DNA of 64,000 nt from Adineta vaga (taxonomy: Eukaryota > Rotifera): contig CP075495.1 in assembly GCA_021613535.1 (NCBI GenBank), positions 14,570,001 through 14,634,000 of the forward strand, written 5' to 3'. Position numbers and translations under genes: made by a program. Shown in pieces: positions 34,017 through 44,197 of the stretch. The notes under the pieces are model-generated. The model was given only the letters and a program-made list of their open reading frames with translations, had not been told where the DNA came from and searched no databases. Within the stretch, counting starts at the first letter, position 1. Every line of letters begins with the position of its first letter.

Positions 34017-34154
34017 TCAACGATGAGGATGATTAATAATGAGTTTTCTTCCTGAACTTGGTTGAGATGCTGGAGGTGGAGTTACTGGAGGATCGCATAC
34101 CACTTCATCGATTCCCCGAGCTCGATCATAATCTTGCCATTTTTCGTTATACAT
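34017..34154 (-). CDS. Small hypothetical protein, 45 residues
   Basis: ATG 34154 lies 16 bases after a CTGATACAG splice acceptor, so it may be the last exon of a longer gene or an entire small ORF behind a spliced leader. It encodes MYNEKWQDYDRARGIDEV, a Pro-rich middle (PPVTPPPASQP) and a basic end, RKLIINHPHR. The composition is protein-like rather than random. I do not recognise it. Confidence 0.4.
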   Translation of the reverse strand: MYNEKWQDYDRARGIDEVVCDPPVTPPPASQPSSGRKLIINHPHR

Positions 34155-34591
34155 AATTGTTTCCGTTTCTCTGTATCAGAAATGTGAGTTTGATAAAAAT
34201 GACGAAAGTCTCCGTTTCACACTCTTATTTATATGATAAATTCTAAGAGGTGTTTCTTTCTTCCTGCTTCTCTTTACACAATCTTTACGTGGCATGTGTA
34301 GGCAGATGCGGTTTGTTTTATTTCCTTTCACTTCTGGTGACTCAATTTACTATGCAAAATAATAAAGAAATGAATCAATAAAAATACTAAATACTCATGA
34401 GTATTCTACACTTGTGACCATAAATTACATCCACCTTCGCCGATATTGACAGAAACTACGTCAACGATGATCGGATGATACACATCTAACAATGTTGTAC
34501 ATAGCAACCGAATAATTGCATCATTCTTTCTATATATTACGTCATACTTGAGTAATTATCGAAAATCAATTTTATTAGATAGAAAAAACCA
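34155..34591. other. Intergenic
   Basis: Between the small ORF and the first Ser/His-rich gene. Nothing recognised. Confidence 0.4.
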
Positions 34592-35355
34592 TTACAAAAT
34601 AAAAGGGTAGACCTCATTTTTTGTTCGTTTCGTTCGATATTGTTCTGGAACATACAAATACTGATTCATTTCTTTCGATGATTTGTCCTGATGATGATGA
34701 TGATGACATTGACAATGACAACATTCGAATGAATCTGGCAACGAATGCCAACCAGTGACATCAAAGTTGGAGATGTTCATTTCATCATGTGGTATCAAAC
34801 TAAGATCTGATAATGTTGACAATGAACATGAATCATCCGATAGAGTTCGAGTTGATTGAAGTTTTTGTTGTTGTTGAAGATGATACTGATGTTGAGATAT
34901 CGATGATACAGATGAGACGTTTGTGTCAAATGAGATGCCTGAATCACGTGAAGACGAGGATGACCATGAGTGACATTCACTTAGATCGATCTACAATTAA
35001 AGTTGAGAGAAATAATGAGACGAACGAAATTAAGAAGAGAGACTTACGTAATCACTGTTAGATGATGATGATGTTGATGGTTTTGTTTGATATGGGATGT
35101 ATTCATAATCTTTTGGTTTGGTGACTGTACAACACGATGCTGAGATTTCTAGCAATGCAAAGAGAAGATGTAAAGATGAGAGAAAGGCGAGAGAGGTAGA
35201 CTTACTTGATTTTGAGGATGATTGTTTTTGTGGTGATGATCGAAAAGTATTGTGAATAGCAAGAGCGATTTTCTAGAAAGAAAGGAAGACGAGAGTTAGT
35301 TTATGAGTTGGAGAGAATTAATGAGTATAGTTACTTGTCGAATATGTTTGGACAT
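34592..35355 (-). CDS. Ser/His-rich protein, copy a
   Basis: Four exons on the minus strand starting MSKHIRQ at 35355. Exon 2 reads KIALAIHNTFRSS, exon 3 EISASCCTVTKPKDYEYIPY, and exon 4 a long Ser-rich stretch followed by the strongly conserved C-terminal half. That half reads LSDLSLIPHDEMNISNFDVT, GWHSLPDSFE, a CCHCQCHHHHH cluster and YLYVPEQYRTKRTKNEVYPF. The Cys/His cluster could bind metal. About 185 residues; no known domain. Two paralogues follow at 37004 and 40181. Confidence 0.65.
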
Positions 35356-37003
35356 GTTGAAGTAGTGAATGAATGAGTAATGATGAATAAAATTGTTGTA
35401 TGTATATATATATATATATATGGAAGAAGCGGTATCTGTTGCAGACGTATAGATGAGAGAAGTGTGAGATTGATAATGCTCTTTTTCTCATTCGTGCTCT
35501 TCTCTTTCTCTCCACTAATTAGATACATGAATGTTGAAGTGAAATTGAATATCGATAATCTCTTTGAACGTCATCAATGATAAGGAAAGTGATAAGTGTG
35601 ACGGATATACTTGAGTATGGCAATATATGAATTAAACCCATAAAATATTAGTTTTCTCAGAAACTTAATACAGTTTCCATTATAATTTTCTGTCTAATTC
35701 AAATCCATTGGTAAATCCTGAATTTTGTCCAACAACTTCGATAAGTATTCTCAAAAGAATCTTTGAACTGTGATTTGCATTCCATCTCTGAAAATCCATG
35801 AGAGACAGTAATATCTTTTCCAACTGTTGAGTATACAATTACATTTTCGACTCGACCAATAAGTGAAGAAAGAATTGAAAAGATTATAGATATTTAATTA
35901 CACTTGGAATGATTCGCATATCTAATTAGCGAAAAGAAGATAATATAGGCATGGAAATAGAGAAATAAGAACGAATGACAAAAAGGCATTCTCATCTATA
36001 CGTCTGCAACAGATACCGCTTCTTCTCCACATGTGTATAAATGTTGTATTTAACTTTTGCTTACATAACATATTTCAGATGCATAAGGATCGAATTTGTT
36101 TGAAACTTCCCTTTCACATTGTCCACAATTAAAAGAAAAATAAAATAGGACCACGTCTATAAAGAACTTGTTCTATATGTGATTCATTTTCAGTTGGGTA
36201 TTGTTCATATTGAAGGGGATATTTGGAATTAAATGAATGAAGAGGGTGTGGGTGATGATGTGGGTTTGTTTTTCATTTATCTTATACCCACACTCTTACC
36301 CTCAAATTTAATATGGTTTCATATGGATTTCAAAGCATCATGTTTTGTCAAAGACAAAAATATATATAATCTGCTTTAACTAAGTAATGAAGTATCATTT
36401 TATCGTCTCGTTGGTTTTTAGAGACCGTGCAAAACTTTGAAAAAGAAGCAGATGAAATATGTATGTAATCGTTTCAATACTATGATAGATCATCTCTCCT
36501 TTCTTTGTTACTATCACGAGTCGTTTGTGTGTTTCAACATATCATAATATGAACTTTATACTACTACTGTGCATCAAGACACTAAATAACGCTGTTTCGT
36601 ACCTCAGCTAATACTATAACAATATATATAACAATATCAAGATTGATTTTATAATAAAACTATCAGTTCCATTCAGACAAATTATCTAATGAATAATACC
36701 TTTCGTAAAAAAGAGAAATTGATTTTCGAATCTCAATGGTTTGCATACATTAAAAATGCTTAGAAAAAAGCGGAACAAGTTGTATACTTCATCCGATCCT
36801 CGACATTACATCACCGTCTATGGTTTAGATCATTCATTAATTCTTGAGAATGTAATAAAATAGTTGTTTAATATACATATGAAAATCTCCTAGTATTCAT
36901 TGAGCAAAATGCAATCAACGTTTACAAAAGAATGATCTTGGATCACATTTTATTTTAACAAAAACTCTCAACCGATAATTAGACAGGAGCAAAAGATTTA
37001 ACG
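35356..37003. repeat. Upstream region of copy a; duplicated tract and inverted repeats
   Basis: 35356-35960 is duplicated upstream of copy b (37785-38560). It includes an AT dinucleotide run (35405-35420) and a conserved block near 35540-35580. A 35-base perfect inverted repeat pairs 35423-35457 with 35991-36025. A second, imperfect hairpin with TGTGGG-type units lies at 36238-36303. No gene is supported in 36030-37003. Confidence 0.6.
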
Positions 37004-37784
37004 TTACAAGATAAAAGGATAAACTTCATTTTTTGTTCGTTTCGTTCGATATTGTTCTGGAACATACAAATACTGATTCACTTCATGCGATGACTTGTCA
37101 TGATGATGATGATGATGACATTGACAATGACAACATTCGAATGAATCTGGCAACGAATGCCAACCAGTGACATCAAAGTTGGAGATGTTCATTTCATCAT
37201 GTGGTATCAAACTAAGATCTGATAATGTTGACAATGAACATGAATCATCCGATAGAGTTCGAGTTGATTGAAGTTGTTGTTGTTGTTGAAGATGATACTG
37301 ATGTTGAGATATCGATGATACGATGAGACGTTTGTATCAAATGAGATGCCTGAATCATGTGAAGACGAGGATGACCATGAATGACATTCACTTAGATCGA
37401 TCTAAAGTTAGAGTTGAGAGAAGTAATGAGACGAACGAAATTAAGAAGAGAGAGAGACTTACATAGTCACTGTTAGATGATGATGATGATGATGTTGATG
37501 GTTTTGTTTGATATGGGATGTATTCATAATCTTTTGGTTTGGTGACTGTACAACACGATGCTGATATTTCTAGCAACGCAAACAGAAGATGTAAAGATGA
37601 GAGAAAGGCGAGAGAGTTAGACTTACTTGATTTGGAGGATGATTGTTTTTGTGGTGATGATCGAAAAGTATTGTGAATAGCAAGAGCGATTTTCTAGAAA
37701 GAAAGAAAGGAAGGAAGAAGAGAGTTAGTTTATAAGTTCGACAGAAGTAACGAGTATAGTTACTTGTCGAATATGTTTAGACAT
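37004..37784 (-). pseudogene. Ser/His-rich copy b, one-base frameshift
   Basis: Nearly identical to copy a across all four exons and introns, with the same start (MSKHIRQ at 37784) and the same conserved C-terminal block (37004-37234). In exon 4, copy a has GATACAGATGAG near 34907 and copy b has GATACGATGAG near 37318. One base is missing, and no compensating change follows. The frame is lost before the conserved half, so the copy is probably dead unless the base is an assembly error. Confidence 0.7.
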
Positions 37785-39005
37785 GTTGAAGTAGTGAATG
37801 AATGAGTAATGATGAATAAAATTGTTGTATGTATATATATATATATATATGTATGGAAGAAGCGGTATCTGTTGCAGACGAATTGATGAGAGAAGTGTGA
37901 GGTGATAACGCTCTTTTGCTCATTCGTGCTCTTCTCTCCATGTCTAACTTATCGTTCTCTTTCTCTCTCCACTAATTAGATACATAAATGTTGAAGTGAA
38001 ATTGAATATCGATAATCTCTTTGAACGTCATCAATGATAAGGAAAGTGATAAGTGTGACGGATATACTTGAGTATGGCAATATATGAATTAAACTGACAA
38101 CATATTACCTTCCTAAAAGTTTTGCTACTCATATGACGATGGTTTTCTGTCTGTTTCTAATCCATTTGTAAATCGTGACTTTTGTCCAACAACTTCGAGT
38201 CTCATCTTCGATTGTTTTGCATTTCATCTGTGAAAATCACGATAGACAATAAATATTTTTCCATATATTACCTTCCTAAAAGTTTTGCTACTCATATGAC
38301 GATGGTTTTCTGTCTGTTTCTAATCCATTTGTAAATCGTGACTTTTGTCCAACAACTTCGGAGTCTCATCTTCGATTGTTTTGCATTTCATCTGTGAAAA
38401 TCATGATAGACAATAATATATTTTCCAGCTGTTGAATATACAATCACATATTCAATTTGACCGATATGTGAAAAAAGAATTTAAAAAGATTATAGATATT
38501 TAATTGCACTTGGAATGATTCGCATATATAAGTACTGAAAAGAAGATAATTTAGGCATAAAAGAAAACTAAACGAGTGAAATATCGTTATCATCTCACAC
38601 ATCGTATTTTTTACGCACATAATATATTTCTTTTAACTATTGAAGAACTGTTGTGAACTTTCAATGATTGTCTGATGTCCAAGATTTTACTTCTTCAAGT
38701 TTTTTCATTTGATCTATAATTTTGTATACATGAGCACTACTAGTATATGCTTTCCTTATTGGATAAAGTTCTATTTTATTTCCTTGTTGCCAATTTCAAT
38801 GATAAACTAATATTATTCGTTGAAAATAGTTGACTAAACTCCTATGATAATAAACATTATAATAATTATTTAGCGTTCTTATTGTTTGACTTTCCAACCG
38901 ATATTTAGAATTTTCTGTTATACCGATAGATAGAACTAAATAAAATAGAATGGTTCATATTTCATAGTCAAAAATCGGAGTATTCCTTTTATTGAAACAA
39001 AAATT
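37785..39005. repeat. Upstream region of copy b with a 163-base tandem duplication
   Basis: Mirrors 35356-35960 and then contains two near-identical direct copies of a 163-base unit starting at 38105 and 38268 (TTACCTTCCTAAAAGTTTTG). The remainder up to 39005 is AT-rich spacer that includes the 3' flank of the F-box/LRR-type relic. No gene. Confidence 0.65.
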
Positions 39006-39814
39006 TCATAACAAAGGAAAATATTCATGAAAGGTTTTTGGACGAACAAATGGTTCACATACATCAAGACTTTTTAGTTTGCCAAAATTATAATACGTTA
39101 GGTCATAGGTAAAATTGTTTGTTATAAACATAAGTGCTTCATATTCTATGGAGAGATGTGATAAAGGAGGTAAATACATGTTCTTTTTGAAAAGAAATCG
39201 TCGAAGGTACTGAGGATGTGTGTGTCTTACATCAAGATATGTGAGATTTGGAAATGTGATTAGTGTTGATGAATGTTGATAGTCTTCCTGTGGCCATGTA
39301 TTATGAAGATGTAGTATTTTGAGAAAAGGAAAACTTTGAGAAATAATTTGAAACAATTTAGTTTCAAACGGAATACTTTCTTTCATTGTCAGTTTTCGAA
39401 CTTTGTGAAGTATTCCACCTGGAAAAGAATTGTCAATTGAAAAATATTCAAAATCATATGGAAGTGAATAAATGTGACATGCACTATCGCACGGGAATGC
39501 TGTTGGATTAATATATGAAGCTATTGGTGGATATCTTCGTTTGATTGAAGTTGAAGTTTAGTTTCAGTAAAGGGTATTACTGTCTTGATATTAAATGTAA
39601 ATTTCTTTAATTGTGTCATATAAATAAGAAACCGATCATATAATTGTATTCCATCAATATAATTCGAATCATCTCTTATGACTGATATGTATAATTTTAA
39701 CTCTTCAAGATAAATCATCCGACAAAGTAATGGAACAATTGAAGTATCATAATCAAATGAGTGATTAAATGCAGTCAACGAAAAATACTTCGATTTAGCA
39801 AGTTTTTTCTGCAA
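39006..39814 (-). pseudogene. F-box/LRR-type protein relic
   Basis: The minus strand encodes leucine-rich segments (MIYLEELKLYISVIRDDSN, FPFLKILHLHNTWPQED, FPNLTYLDVRHTHPQ) typical of the large F-box/LRR-like families of bdelloids. The first part begins right after a splice-acceptor-like TTATTTGCAG, with no upstream F-box exon in the next hundred bases. The frame shifts by one near 39523 (NEDIHQ then stop, while the other frame continues YPPIASYINPTAFP). Truncated and frameshifted, so classed as a pseudogene; a missed intron is less likely. Confidence 0.6.
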
Positions 39815-40180
39815 ATAATATAAAAATATTTTAAAGTATTTTTATATAAACATGCCATACATGTAAAGCTTGAAATTTATATTCAACTGAAAACCAAAAC
39901 TTCAATTGAAAAGTTTCAATTGAAAGGAGAGTTTTCAATTGAATTCAAGTTTCGAGTTTGACACTACTGGAAAACTTATCATTTTTCTTATCATTGATGA
40001 CGTTCAAAGAGATTATCGATATTCAATTTCACTTGAACATATACGTATCTAATTAACGGAGAAGAAAAGAGAAAACGAATAAGAGAATTATCATCTCACA
40101 CTTCTCTCGTCTCTTCTCCTCCATATATATTCCGCTAGTCAACTATTTCATCCATTCGCTTACTCATCTGCAAGCACAAC
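39815..40180 (+). promoter_or_regulatory. Upstream region of Ser/His-rich copy c
   Basis: Begins with the dispersed repeat (39868-39970). From 39994 it carries the block TGATGACGTTCAAAGAGATT and the sequence that follows, also found in reverse orientation upstream of copies a and b (near 35575 and 38030). Further down, CTCACACTTCTCTC near 40103 and the CATATATAT run are also shared. This conservation across three copies marks it as the likely promoter. Confidence 0.6.
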
Positions 40181-40938
40181 ATGTCCAAACAAATTCGACA
40201 AGTAAGTTTACTACATATGTCTATTCAACTCATATCATGAATTCACTTTTCTTTCTAGAAAATCGCTCTTGCTATTCATAATACTTTTCGATCGTCAACA
40301 TCATCATCTTCAACTTCATCATCCAAATCAAGTTCGTTTTCTACTATTAAACCTCTGTCTGTCTTATATTTCACTGTTTTCTTTCGATATTTGTAGAGAT
40401 CTCATCATCTTGTTGTTCAATCGCCAAACCACAAGACTACGAATACGTTCCATATCAACCAAAACAATCTTCGTCATCATCATCTATTAACAATGACTAT
40501 GTAAGGTTCTCTCTCTTTCATTTCATTCATCTATCATTACCTTAGGTTGATCTAAGTGAATGTTATTCATGGTCATCATCATCTTCTTCACGAGATTCAG
40601 GCATTTCATTTGGTACAAATACTTCGTCTCTCTCATCTATATCTCATCATCATTATCATCATCAACAACAACAACAACTTCAATCAACTCGAACCCTATC
40701 AGATGATTCATGTTCACTATCAACATTATCAGATCTCAGTTTAATTCCACATGATGAAATGAACATCTCGAATTTTGACGTCACTGGATGGCATTCGTTG
40801 CCAGAATCATTCGAATGTTGTCACTGTGAATGTCACCATTACATTGATCATGTTAACAAAATGCAGAAATATTTGTATGTTCCAGAACAATATCGAATAA
40901 AAAGAACGAAACATGAAGTTTATCCATTCATCTTGTAA
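40181..40938 (+). CDS. Ser/His-rich protein, copy c
   Basis: Four exons starting MSKQIRQ. Exon 2 KIALAIHNTFRSSTSSSSTS, exon 3 EISSSCCSIAKPQDYEYVPY, exon 4 from VDLSECYSWSSSS to the stop at 40938. The C-terminal block LSDLSLIPHDEMNISNFDVT is identical to copy a, and the metal-ligand-like cluster is CCHCECHHY. It is in opposite orientation to copies a and b and more diverged in its Ser-rich part. The frame is intact. The function is unknown; a proline- and serine-rich regulatory protein is a guess. Confidence 0.65.
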
Positions 40939-41011
40939 CCGCGCCAGATGATTCGTATGTGTTTGTCTAATTATTGTCTGAGTGTTTGTTTTTATTGTCA
41001 GAATATATAGG

Positions 41012-41299
41012 ATGAGTACTGATATAATTTTGAAAATAAAATGTAATCTTAAATCATTCTATTGTAAACGACGATTTCCTATTTCTCAATGGACACTTGG
41101 CGATTTTCGTCTCTATATTGAACAATTACTTGATATTAGTATTGATAATCTTATTATTCTATTACATTCTCATGAATTAATGAAAGATCAAGATCAAACT
41201 CGACTATGCAATATCGTTCATGATAGTTCTGAACTCATTAAGAAAGAAGTAGAAGTAGAAAAATTACATTTCATGCTTGAAGACGCAATAGAAACATAA
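41012..41299 (+). CDS. Possible ubiquitin-like domain protein
   Basis: Single-exon ORF of 95 residues. The sequence IILKIKCNLKSF, then TLGDFRLYIEQLLDISIDNL and IILLHSHELMKDQDQTRLCN, follows the beta-alpha-beta spacing of ubiquitin-like domains. The last about 25 residues (SSELIKKEVEVEKLHFMLED) look helical, reminiscent of the start of a BAG-type region. It begins 73 bases after copy c and could be its own small gene. The assignment is tentative. Confidence 0.45.
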   Translation: MSTDIILKIKCNLKSFYCKRRFPISQWTLGDFRLYIEQLLDISIDNLIILLHSHELMKDQDQTRLCNIVHDSSELIKKEVEVEKLHFMLEDAIET

Positions 41300-42307
41300 A
41301 ATCATATGACTCATTAGATTTACGTCCTAACGTTTATGACTTGATGTTAAGACCACATGTTTTTCAAAGAAAAAACAATAACGATTTTACATTATTTATA
41401 TGTTGAGAATACACAATATACTTTCATTACCATAACTGTAATTTCATCATACGACTCTGTTCTTTTCACTATTTGTCAACTATTACTCAGCATTACAAAA
41501 TACTACGATATTCCATTGAAAGAAGTATTGTAATGATGTCAGATTATTATCTTCACAAGCAAGGTGTAATTGCGACAGATAAATACTATAAAACTGTTCC
41601 AATGAATTTCTATTTGGTTTTCATTTTCTTTTGAAAATCTCTTCTATGCAACGATGTTATAGACTGTTGTTGTGGCTGTTGCTATGATGAAGCAAAAAAA
41701 ACTATTGTTTTGTAGGTTACATTTTTTGTCCCCGAAAAATGATTCTATGATTTTATGTTTGCATACTTCGCAAAGAAAATACCATGTCATTGACGTCATC
41801 GTCTCGAAGACGAAATCACATTTTAAATAATTATTCATTCTTATCTTATCTTGAACATATACGGATGGTTTTTTCCCTTTTCATGTATTTGAATTTATAC
41901 ATATGCATGATATTTCACCTTGATCTTAATCGCGATGAATCACTCAGATACGAGTAGGAGTGTCTACTACCGTTTGGCATCTTTTTTTTCCCTTATGATT
42001 ACTCATCGATTATGTCTGACGGCGAACAACAGTTTAGTTCTTATGACATGGAGCAACGACACGCTGGCGTTCTCTTTCTATAGACGTAATTGTGTAAGTA
42101 CACGTGCACATCACATCATTTTTCTGTTCTTGCGCAATTCAGTCATCGTGGTTATTGCACTATATATAAACGCTATTGCTTCATTCAGTTTATTCTCATT
42201 TTTACAAGTTGCAAACTACTATACTTAATACATACACATTACTACCTATTTGTTTGACATTCACTGTGCATCATCAGGCAATCTCTGTCACACAATTTTC
42301 TGCTAAT
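41300..42307 (+). promoter_or_regulatory. Intergenic; TATA-type core promoter near the end
   Basis: Mostly AT-rich spacer. TATATAAA at 42163-42170 is followed 15-20 bases later by TCAGTT, an initiator-like site (42185), a plausible core promoter for the small ORF at 42308. No other gene seen. Confidence 0.45.
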
Positions 42308-42532
42308 ATGGTTTATAACGCTCTTGATATTGCTCATCAATTAATTCAAAGTTCATTACCAAAACCTCGCTCATTATCATCTTCGCCAAAACATTATCTA
42401 ACAATGACTTCACTTAAACGAACTCGTGTCCCTCCACTCATGGCTCAACCATTCGAAGTTATTAACGTTACAACCGACACCGACTCCAACACTCAGGATG
42501 GTAATAAACCATCTGAACAAGCTCACGGTTGA
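42308..42532 (+). CDS. Small hypothetical protein, 74 residues
   Basis: ORF from MVYNALDIAHQLIQSSLPKP to SEQAHG. The first helix is amphipathic, the middle is Ser/Pro-rich with a basic SLKRTRVPP segment, and the tail is acidic/Asn-rich. A TATA-type promoter lies about 140 bases upstream. No family is recognised. Confidence 0.4.
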   Translation: MVYNALDIAHQLIQSSLPKPRSLSSSPKHYLTMTSLKRTRVPPLMAQPFEVINVTTDTDSNTQDGNKPSEQAHG

Positions 42533-42945
42533 ACCTAAAGATATGAATTATCTTGTGAACTTCTTACACAAAATATTCTTTTCAATTGGATCATATGATC
42601 ATATTTCATTGATTCAATAGTATGTACATAATAAAACGATTAGAATAGTTTCTTTATTCATTATATTTCTTTTTCTTATATTAGTGTTGAAGCAATCCAT
42701 ATTTGAATATATATTCCAGTTAACGGAATATTTACCTTTGGTGGGTCTTGTCGACAATTACAAAATCCATTCGACAAACAATCCTGTTCGTCAAAAAACG
42801 AAATCTTCAAGGAAAAAATGCTGTCGTATTTGTTTCGACGTCTTTTTCTGTTAGAATTTTATTGTCATACTTATTAGATCATAAGAAAAATAAAAGAAAT
42901 ACACGAATGTTTTTTGAAACTATTTTCACATTTCTATGACTCCTC
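42533..42945. other. Intergenic
   Basis: No supported gene. Confidence 0.4.
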
Positions 42946-43552
42946 TTAATCATGAACAAGTTTTTTGAGTTTTTCAATTGCTTCATTATTCAATGATGGC
43001 CATTGTAAAACTTCTAAATCTTCTTTCATATGTTGTTCGTTTGTAGTACCTGTCAGTGGTGTTAAACCAGTATCTAATAAAAATCGAAAGAAAACTTGTT
43101 CCGATGTACCATGACGTTCTTGTGCAAGTTTTTTTATTAATGAATGATTGAGAATATCTGGATTTGCTGTTAATATCCAAAAACTTTGATAGAAAATGTT
43201 GTTTTCACGACAAAATTGTCTGATATCATTATCAAAATTAGTTTCAGCATAGAAACGATTCTGTATCACTGATGGTTTATGTCGAGCATCTTTATATAAT
43301 CTTTTCAAACCGTTTAAATCATATAAATTACTAATACCTAATTGTTTCACACGACCATCATGAACCAATTTTTCAAATTCTCGATAAACTTGCATGTTTA
43401 TAGCATGAGATTGTAGTGGACTATGAAGTACTAATGAATCAATATAATCAATGTGTAAATTTTGTTTGAATAAATAAATCTTGACTTGAAATATTATGTT
43501 TTGTTTGAAATTCATGAAGTGCTTGACCAACAAGATTTTCACTATACATTTT
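42946..43552 (-). pseudogene. Aldo-keto reductase pseudogene, copy 1
   Basis: The minus strand reads IDYIDSLVLHSPLQSHAIN onward to the C-terminus (EAIEKLKKLVHD). This is the second half of an AKR with the LVLHSP catalytic-His strand and a GISNLY strand. The N-terminal third is missing upstream of about 43550. At 43470 the frame jumps where the stretch between the catalytic Lys strand (QTKFT) and YIDSLVLHSP has been deleted. The middle is almost identical to copy 2 at 46800. Confidence 0.8.
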
Positions 43553-43920
43553 CAAAGAAAACAAATTTTAAAGATCAAGAGTCACTGTTGATATGAATCA
43601 TTCAAGTGATTAGTATTTCAATTCTACTAATGACAGTATCAGAATCAGATTTATACTGTGATAGCATTAAACAGCGTGAAAGACAATGAATAACTTATTA
43701 TAATATTATTACATTGAAACAAATAAATCGAAAAATTTCTTTTACACTTCTTCTTTTCTTTCAAGCAAGAAGCCAATGGTCTGTCGACATACTTTGGTAT
43801 TCAACGCCCTCTTTTCTGTTATTCAGATTAAGTGTAGTTTAATACTATTGGATTTGTATTTTTAGCCAATCTGAATTTCCTGCTGTATGATTTGATTCGA
43901 CCTGATACAGAGATCAATAA
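43553..43920. other. Intergenic
   Basis: Spacer between the AKR copy and the MITE. Nothing recognised. Confidence 0.4.
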
Positions 43921-44061
43921 GGGGCCAAACACACCAAAGATGATTCAAATCGAGTTAACTCATCTTTTTTAGACGGTTTAACAATCGTGTGAGTTGTAGC
44001 GCGCCAATCATATCGCTTCTTTTCGATTTAAGTTAAATCACTTTTTGGTGTGTTTGAGCTC
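43921..44061. mobile_element. PIF/Harbinger-type MITE
   Basis: A 141-base element whose ends are inverted repeats: GGGGCCAAACACACCAAA on the left, and on the right the complement of GAGCTCAAACACACCAAA. The match is 15 of 18. It is flanked by TAA on both sides (43918-43920 and 44062-44064). A three-base TAA/TTA target duplication with G-rich termini is characteristic of PIF/Harbinger and Tourist-like MITEs. It is too short to code for a transposase. Confidence 0.65.
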
Positions 44062-44197
44062 TAACTATTTCTATCGGCGAAATTATCTTTTTCTTATTTG
44101 ATTCAAATCATTTGTATTATCTTTGAACGTATTTACCTTTAATTATTAACATATTGATCGTATTCATTGTTTGAATTGTTTCTTGCTACGAAAGAAA

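Noticed and set aside
35405-35420. AT dinucleotide run as a TATA box of copy a
   Set aside because: It is a simple repeat of variable length between copies and lies in the leader rather than upstream of conserved start-site sequence.
40556-40744. Frame in exon 4 of Ser/His-rich copy c rich in Ile and Asn
   Set aside because: Out-of-frame shadow of the Ser-rich coding stretch.
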